A stretch of 9,729 nt of DNA from Campylobacterota bacterium (GTDB lineage Bacteria > Campylobacterota > Campylobacteria > Campylobacterales > Sulfurovaceae). Below are positions 5,709 through 9,729 of this stretch, piece by piece. A program made the translations under genes and the position numbers. Under the pieces are notes generated by a model. That model had not been told where the DNA came from. It saw only the letters and a list, made by a program, of their open reading frames with translations, and searched no databases. How positions within the stretch are numbered: the first letter of the stretch is position 1; each line of letters opens with the position of its first letter. The DNA lies in contig JAADDP010000071.1 in assembly GCA_013153825.1 (NCBI GenBank), positions 1-9,729 of the forward strand, given 5' to 3'.

Positions 5709-6752
5709 ATGAAACAGTTAGACGAGTTAGGCGAATTTACAATGTTGAGTATTGAAGATGATGTCTTCAATCAGGAGTTGGCAGTGGCTACCTTCATGGA
5801 TACACCCAATATAAATATATATCAAGCCCCAAATGGGGAGGAGGGGCTAAAGCTGATAGATGAAGTTCCTGCAGATATCATTCTATTAGATTTAATGATG
5901 CCTAAAAAGAGTGGCTTAGAGGTGTTAGAGGAGATTAGAAAAAACCCAAAATATGACCCAATCCCAATTATAGTTGTCTCCTCTAAATGGAAAGAGAAGA
6001 GAAACATACATAAACTTGGGGCTGATGATTTTGTACTAAAGCCATATGATCCTGAAGATTTAAAAGTTAGGGTCTTTAGCCATCTAAGAGTCAAAAAGTT
6101 TAATGACCTCATAAGGTTGATTAAGAATAGATCTGGCTCAAAGGATACACTGGAGTATCTAAGAGACTCTGTCAACACCATAGATAACTCTCATAAACAG
6201 CTATTGGGTCAGATTGGAAATTTAGCTCATGGATATATGGATGAGAATGGCTCTAAGAGATTGGGGGATTACGCTAAGATGTTGGGTCATCTATATGGTT
6301 TAAACTCTAAAGAGATTGAGAATCTATACCACTGCATGTCTATATATGACATTGGGCTTATAAGAATTCCTAAAGAGGAGTTGGAGAGTGAGAACTCCAA
6401 GATATTTAGGAGCCATACAGAGCTTGGAGTTGAGATTTTAAATGGCATTGAGGAGACATCTCTCATAAGTATGGCTAAGAAGGTTGTACTATACCACCAT
6501 GAGAATTGGGATGGGAGTGGCTATCCATATGGACTTAGTGGCCCAGAGATACCTATATATGCACAGATAGCAGGTTTCGTAGATTTCTTTGATAAGTTGA
6601 CAACACCTAGATTATACTCAAAGAGGGTTATATCTGCTGAAGATGCCCTATCTTATATTGAGAGAGAGAGCAGATTAATGTTTAACCCAGAGCTTGTAGA
6701 TATCTTCTCAAAAAATTTTGATAAGTTCATTGAGATAAAAGAGAAGTATTAA
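5709..6752 (+). CDS. Response regulator with mostly intact HD-GYP domain (putative cyclic-di-GMP phosphodiesterase)
   Basis: This is a 347-residue cytosolic protein. The receiver (about 9-125) has E16/D17/D18, phospho-acceptor D61 in LLDLMMP, S91 and K111. The HD-GYP domain (about 165-345) keeps H236 in SHTELG, HHENWDGSGYP (263-273), the GL.G..IP segment and D292 in FVDFFD. However, the HD pair is Y213-D214 (YDIG), and the early metal-binding His appears to be Gly or Ser near 181-182. HD-GYP enzymes hydrolyse cyclic-di-GMP to pGpG or GMP at a two- or three-iron centre. Losing two ligands may weaken or abolish catalysis while keeping ligand and GYP-partner binding. TAAGGA (5696-5701) precedes the ATG. 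Its C-terminal pattern, FNP....F...FD.FIE..EKY, matches the first gene of the operon, which points to duplication. The stop codon overlaps the convergent hemW stop. Confidence 0.85.
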   Translation: MKQLDELGEFTMLSIEDDVFNQELAVATFMDTPNINIYQAPNGEEGLKLIDEVPADIILLDLMMPKKSGLEVLEEIRKNPKYDPIPIIVVSSKWKEKRNIHKLGADDFVLKPYDPEDLKVRVFSHLRVKKFNDLIRLIKNRSGSKDTLEYLRDSVNTIDNSHKQLLGQIGNLAHGYMDENGSKRLGDYAKMLGHLYGLNSKEIENLYHCMSIYDIGLIRIPKEELESENSKIFRSHTELGVEILNGIEETSLISMAKKVVLYHHENWDGSGYPYGLSGPEIPIYAQIAGFVDFFDKLTTPRLYSKRVISAEDALSYIERESRLMFNPELVDIFSKNFDKFIEIKEKY

Positions 6753-7834
6753 TCTGTTAGGATAGATAGAGTCAACTCATCGCTCAGAAAGAAGTTACTA
6801 TTTTTATAAACTCCACCCTCCAATTTTAGTCTATTAAATTTAACCAAATGGTCAGCCCTTCTCTGCATGTCTGGAGTTAGTATATCTCTCTCCAGACCAA
6901 CCTCGCTTCTCAACCCTAAAAATATCTTCTCAGTTATAATATCATCTCGGGTTAGCATCTCAACATCTGACCAAGTTGGATTATCTATATATCGTGATAT
7001 ATCTCTATGTGGGTAGAGTCTCATATTATCTAAGAAGCCAACAGCTCCAGCCCCAACCCCGATATAGCTCTTTAGAGACCAGTATCCTAGATTGTGGATA
7101 CTCCTATATCTTCCGTAGTTTGAGACCTCATACTGTTGAAAGCCACCCTCAACTATCTCATCTCTCACGTAGTACCCTAGAGCATCATTGAGATATTTAA
7201 CCTCTGGGGTATCATAAAATTTTGTACCACTCTCTATAGTTAGCTCATATGTAGATATGTGGTTTATTGGTAGGGATAGTGCCGTAGCTATATCTCTCTT
7301 CAGAAGCTCTCTACTATCCCCTACCACCCCATATATTAAATCTACAGATATATTTCTAAAACCTACCCTATATGCATCTAGAACTGCACCCTTTGCCTCC
7401 CTTGAAGAGTGGACTCTATTTAATATTTTTAACTTTTTATCATAAAAGCTCTGGACACCAAAAGATACCCTGTTAACTCCAAGTTGAAACATCCCATCTA
7501 ACCATTCAATTGATGCTGAGTTTGGGTTTGCCTCAACGGTTATCTCTGCTCCATCTTTTATAAATGAATTTAATTGTCTAAATATATTTTTATATAAGCT
7601 AGGCTCTATGGTAGATGGTGTTCCACCACCTATAAATATGGACTCTAAGCCACTCTTACCTATCTTAAATCTATCCAACTCAAACTCTAAACTTCTCTCT
7701 AGAGCAGAGATATAGCTACTCTTTGTATCATGTTTTGAGGTGTAACTGTTGAAACTGCAGTAGTAACACTTAGAGTCGCAATATGGTATGTGGATATAAA
7801 GAAGAGCCATACGATTATCACTTTTTAATAACAT
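6749..7834 (-). CDS. hemW: HemW-like radical SAM protein (haem chaperone, HemN family)
   Basis: This is a 361-residue radical SAM protein. The cluster motif is C19-x3-C23-x2-C26 followed by S-F, the CxxxCxxCxF form. That form favours HemW, a haem-trafficking protein, over true HemN coproporphyrinogen oxidase, which has a fourth cysteine (CxxxCxxCxC). GGGTPS (69-74) and a TVEANP segment, both typical SAM-binding elements, follow. Length is close to the usual HemW. The start is uncertain: ATG at 7834 gives 361 residues, while ATG at 7810 gives a 353-residue form beginning MALLYIHIPYC, which looks more like other HemW starts. Neither has a good Shine-Dalgarno. Its place beside rppH and lysC matches Campylobacter, where this gene is often labelled oxygen-independent coproporphyrinogen III oxidase. 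Confidence 0.85.
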   Translation of the reverse strand: MLLKSDNRMALLYIHIPYCDSKCYYCSFNSYTSKHDTKSSYISALERSLEFELDRFKIGKSGLESIFIGGGTPSTIEPSLYKNIFRQLNSFIKDGAEITVEANPNSASIEWLDGMFQLGVNRVSFGVQSFYDKKLKILNRVHSSREAKGAVLDAYRVGFRNISVDLIYGVVGDSRELLKRDIATALSLPINHISTYELTIESGTKFYDTPEVKYLNDALGYYVRDEIVEGGFQQYEVSNYGRYRSIHNLGYWSLKSYIGVGAGAVGFLDNMRLYPHRDISRYIDNPTWSDVEMLTRDDIITEKIFLGLRSEVGLERDILTPDMQRRADHLVKFNRLKLEGGVYKNSNFFLSDELTLSILTD

Positions 7835-7901
7835 TTTAGCTAAAATTTCTAATAGGATAATTAAAGAGCCGATATTAGATTATTTTAGAGAGAAGAGTAA
7901 A
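7835..7901. promoter_or_regulatory. Divergent promoter gap between hemW and rppH
   Basis: These 67 AT-rich bases must hold promoters for both genes if each is transcribed from here. GAGAGAAGAG at 7888-7897 is the likely rppH ribosome binding site, 4 nt before its ATG. TATTAG-like sequences around 7873-7886 are weak -10 candidates for rppH. I see no clear operator. Confidence 0.3.
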
Positions 7902-8396
7902 ATGGAGATTAGAAAGCGGTATAGACCAAATGTCGCAGCTATTATACTCTCTTCAAACTATCCACATAAGTGTGAATTTTTTTTAGGTAAACGCTCAGAT
8001 ATAAAAAACTCTTGGCAGTTTCCACAGGGTGGAATCGATAAGGGAGAGACCCCTAAGGAGGCTCTCCTTAGAGAGCTTCAGGAGGAGATTGGATGTAGCA
8101 GTGTTGAGGTCATTGCTGAGTATCCATTCTGGATAAAGTATGACTTTCCAAACAGAACAAGCGGGAAAAAGGTCTACCCTTTTGATGGGCAAACTCAGAA
8201 ATACTTTTTGGTAAAACTTAAAAAGGGAGCGGAGATAAATCTCGACAGTTACGATGAACCGGAGTTTGAAGATTATCGATATGTGGAGTATAAACAGCTG
8301 TTGAAGAAGGCAACATATTTTAAACGAAAAATTTATAAGAGAGTAATTGAACATTTTTTTAAAGAGGGATATATAAGCAATGTTGATAGTACATAA
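7902..8396 (+). CDS. rppH: RNA pyrophosphohydrolase (Nudix)
   Basis: This is a 164-residue Nudix hydrolase that removes pyrophosphate from the 5' end of triphosphorylated RNA and so opens mRNAs to decay. The Nudix box GX5EX7REUXEEXGU is complete: G43, E49, R57-E58, E61-E62, G64. RYRPNVAAII at the N-terminus and WQFPQGGID before the box are RppH hallmarks. The whole sequence resembles Helicobacter and Campylobacter RppH (also called NudH, InvA or NudA), including the FDGQ.Q.YFLV segment; length is normal. The stop lies 17 nt inside the following lysC, so the two are co-transcribed and probably translationally coupled. A run of eight T at 7977-7984 encodes Phe-Phe-Leu and does not break the frame. 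Confidence 0.93.
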   Translation: MEIRKRYRPNVAAIILSSNYPHKCEFFLGKRSDIKNSWQFPQGGIDKGETPKEALLRELQEEIGCSSVEVIAEYPFWIKYDFPNRTSGKKVYPFDGQTQKYFLVKLKKGAEINLDSYDEPEFEDYRYVEYKQLLKKATYFKRKIYKRVIEHFFKEGYISNVDST

Positions 8397-9585
8397 GTAT
8401 GGTGGAACTAGCGTTGGAAGCTTAGAGAGAATAAAAAATGTGGCAAATAGGGTGGCTAAGGCGAAGAGAGATGGTAATAGTTTAGTTGTAGTTGTATCTG
8501 CAATGAGTGGAGAGACAAATAAACTGGTCGATTTCGCAAAATATTTCTCCCCGAACCCATCGAAGAGAGAGATGGATATGCTACTAAGCTCTGGTGAGAT
8601 GGTCACGGCATCACTTCTTGCAATAGCTCTATCTGAGATGGGTATAGATGCGATAGCTATGAGTGGTGGACAGGCCGGTATCATAACGGATGGTGTCCAC
8701 ACATATGCTAGAATCAAGACAATAGATACTGGAGCTATGAGAAGGGAGATAGATAGGGGTAGAGTTGTCGTTGTAGCAGGTTTTCAGGGTGTAAATCAGA
8801 ATGGTGAGGTTACTACTCTTGGTAGAGGTGGCTCAGATTTATCTGCCGTTGCTATAGCTGGGGCTATAGGTGCAGATGCGTGTGAGATATATAGTGATGT
8901 TGATGGGATATATACAACAGACCCTAGAGTTGAGCCTAGGGCTAAGAAGATGTCATATATCTCATATGATGAGATGTTGGAGTTGGCATCTTTAGGGGCT
9001 AAAGTTCTACAGAATCGCTCTGTAGAGTTGGCTAAAAAGTTGAATGTTAAGATTATTGCAAAAAGCTCTTTTAGCGAAGCTGAAGGGACAGTTATTGGAG
9101 AGGAGAGAGATGGTATGGAGACTCTATTAGTTAGTGGAATAGCTTTGGATAGAAATCAGGCTAGAGTATCTCTAAAAGATGTATCGGATAGACCAGGTAT
9201 AGCATCTGAGATATTTACAAAGTTGGCAGATGAGAATATCAATGTGGATATGATAATTCAGAATGCAAGTAGTAATGGTTTGACAACTTTGGGCTTTACA
9301 GTTCCAGAGAGTGAGTTACCCAAGGCGAAAGAGATAATAGATAACTTTGACCACGATATCGGTGGAAAAGATTTTGATAGTAATATATGTAAAGTCTCAA
9401 TCGTTGGGGTAGGAATGAAGTCTCACTCTGGAGTTGCAGCTACAGCATTTACAGCTATGGCAAAAGAGAATATAAATATTGAGATGATATCTACATCTGA
9501 GATAAAGGTCTCAATGGTTATAGAGCAGAAGTATGCTGAACTTGCAGTTAGAACACTACACTCCGTATATGAGTTAGATAAGTAG
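8380..9585 (+). CDS. lysC: Aspartate kinase, lysine/threonine-sensitive type
   Basis: This is a 401-residue enzyme that phosphorylates aspartate as the first step to lysine (and diaminopimelate for the cell wall), threonine and methionine. The amino-acid-kinase domain (1-245) shows K6-YGGTSVGS, SSGE (70-73), TLGRGGSD (146-153) and DVDGIYTTDPR (173-183). Two ACT domains follow (about 265-335 and 338-400). Segments such as NVDMIIQ (288-294) and EMISTSEIKVS (368-378) are those expected in allosterically inhibited enzymes of the alpha2beta2 LysC type. The start is set by the conserved MLIVHKYGG opening. GAGGG in the end of rppH lies upstream. It is followed after 8 nt by a probable hobA, the order known in Campylobacterota. 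An internal start for a separate regulatory subunit is described separately. Confidence 0.95.
   Translation: MLIVHKYGGTSVGSLERIKNVANRVAKAKRDGNSLVVVVSAMSGETNKLVDFAKYFSPNPSKREMDMLLSSGEMVTASLLAIALSEMGIDAIAMSGGQAGIITDGVHTYARIKTIDTGAMRREIDRGRVVVVAGFQGVNQNGEVTTLGRGGSDLSAVAIAGAIGADACEIYSDVDGIYTTDPRVEPRAKKMSYISYDEMLELASLGAKVLQNRSVELAKKLNVKIIAKSSFSEAEGTVIGEERDGMETLLVSGIALDRNQARVSLKDVSDRPGIASEIFTKLADENINVDMIIQNASSNGLTTLGFTVPESELPKAKEIIDNFDHDIGGKDFDSNICKVSIVGVGMKSHSGVAATAFTAMAKENINIEMISTSEIKVSMVIEQKYAELAVRTLHSVYELDK
9115..9585 (+). CDS. Possible internal start giving a LysC beta (ACT-only) subunit
   Basis: Met246 of LysC is encoded by an ATG at 9115 that lies 7 nt after AGGAGAG (9101-9107), with another GGAG just before it. 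Translation from here would give a 156-residue protein containing only the two ACT regulatory domains. Bacillus and Corynebacterium lysC genes make such beta subunits from an in-frame start at almost the same place. A caution is that Glu-Glu-Arg codons create GAGGAGAG-like runs often in this genome, so the site may be fortuitous. Confidence 0.45.
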   Translation: METLLVSGIALDRNQARVSLKDVSDRPGIASEIFTKLADENINVDMIIQNASSNGLTTLGFTVPESELPKAKEIIDNFDHDIGGKDFDSNICKVSIVGVGMKSHSGVAATAFTAMAKENINIEMISTSEIKVSMVIEQKYAELAVRTLHSVYELDK

Positions 9586-9593
9586 GAGTCTAT

Positions 9594-9729
9594 GTGGGGG
9601 GAGTTATATATATCGCCAAGGATTTAACCTCTGCCCTCAAAAGAGTTGTAAATAGAAGTTGGAGCTTTACTGTTATAGATAGTGGAGATAGAGAGTTTCT
9701 AGTCGAACATGCACATAGAGCTATAGCTA
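9594..9729 (+). CDS. hobA: Probable HobA, DnaA-initiation associated protein, N-terminal part (cut by window end)
   Basis: A GTG at 9594 follows AGGAG (9584-9588) by 5 nt and opens a frame that stays open to the end of the window, giving 45 residues. The frame has a stop at 9579-9581, so the protein cannot start farther left than this. HobA binds domain I of DnaA and helps load it at oriC in Campylobacterota. The call rests mainly on gene order (rppH-lysC-hobA in Helicobacter and Campylobacter). It is helped by a loose match of the segment SFTVIDSGDREFLVEH to the early strand-and-helix region of HobA as I remember it. The N-terminus would be some 20-35 residues shorter than usual. An ATG at 9592 in another frame meets a stop after 11 codons. 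Identity is tentative. Confidence 0.5.
   Translation, partial: MGGVIYIAKDLTSALKRVVNRSWSFTVIDSGDREFLVEHAHRAIA

Noticed and set aside
5822..6181. Minus-strand open frame (119 codons) inside the second response regulator
   Set aside because: Same strand artefact; no ribosome binding site or conserved motif.
2535..7834. Functional link between a haem-binding FIST sensor and the neighbouring HemW haem chaperone
   Set aside because: Attractive, but hemW belongs to the conserved hemW-rppH-lysC neighbourhood found without any FIST gene, and it is convergent rather than in the operon. Adjacency is probably chance.
7977..7984. T8 tract in rppH as a phase-variation or slippage site
   Set aside because: It encodes conserved-looking Phe-Phe-Leu in frame, eight T is not exceptional in AT-rich DNA, and rppH is a housekeeping gene.
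7995..8717. Long open frame on the minus strand (240 codons) across rppH and lysC
   Set aside because: It lies antisense to two well-recognised conserved genes, has no family signature, and its Ser/Ile/Leu-rich composition is what the complement of Glu/Asp/Lys-rich coding DNA gives.
1..9729. tRNA, rRNA, CRISPR array, insertion sequence, integrase or phage genes
   Set aside because: I looked on both strands and saw no tRNA-like cloverleaf, no regularly spaced repeats, no transposase or integrase motifs and no target-site duplications.

Overview
The window is AT-rich bacterial DNA, and it most likely comes from a member of the Campylobacterota (Epsilonproteobacteria). The main evidence is the right-hand gene order hemW (minus strand), then rppH, lysC and a probable hobA (plus strand). 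I recall this order from Campylobacter jejuni and, with small changes, from Helicobacter pylori. The RppH sequence also looks like the Campylobacterota type. Codon use is AGA/AGG- and ATA-rich throughout, with no obvious foreign island. The tetranucleotide GATC is strikingly rare.

Layout. Positions 1-190 hold the acidic end of an unidentified gene, closed by a strong intrinsic terminator. Positions 230-430 are a non-coding promoter/leader region for a small secreted peptide (431-619, TTG start, two cysteines). This peptide gene is convergent with a MurU-type nucleotidyltransferase (633-1280, minus). The divergent gap 1281-1446 carries promoters for both directions and two tandem AT palindromes. 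Positions 1447-6752 are a tightly packed four-gene signalling operon with 4-nt overlaps at the first two junctions and a 16-nt gap at the third. It encodes a response regulator with a ruined HD-GYP domain, a FIST (NosP-like) sensor protein, a soluble hybrid histidine kinase with a degenerate receiver, a true receiver and an HPt domain, and a second response regulator with a mostly intact HD-GYP domain. The operon runs stop-to-stop into hemW (6749-7834, minus). After a 67-bp divergent gap come rppH and lysC (17-nt overlap) and the start of a probable hobA cut by the window edge.

How the genes work together. The signalling operon appears to hold a complete cytosolic phosphorelay. The FIST protein would sense a small ligand and control the kinase, which has no sensor domain of its own. 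Phosphate would then pass H68 to D478 to H623 and on to the receivers of the two HD-GYP regulators. One regulator could still bind or hydrolyse cyclic-di-GMP; the other looks like a catalytically dead paralogue, possibly a competitor or allosteric partner. This resembles nitric-oxide-responsive NosP/kinase and H-NOX/HnoK/HnoB/HnoD circuits in other proteobacteria, but the ligand here is not shown by the sequence. It is the most interesting system in the window. The right-hand block is housekeeping: haem trafficking or radical SAM chemistry, RNA 5'-end processing, aspartate-family amino-acid synthesis and replication initiation.
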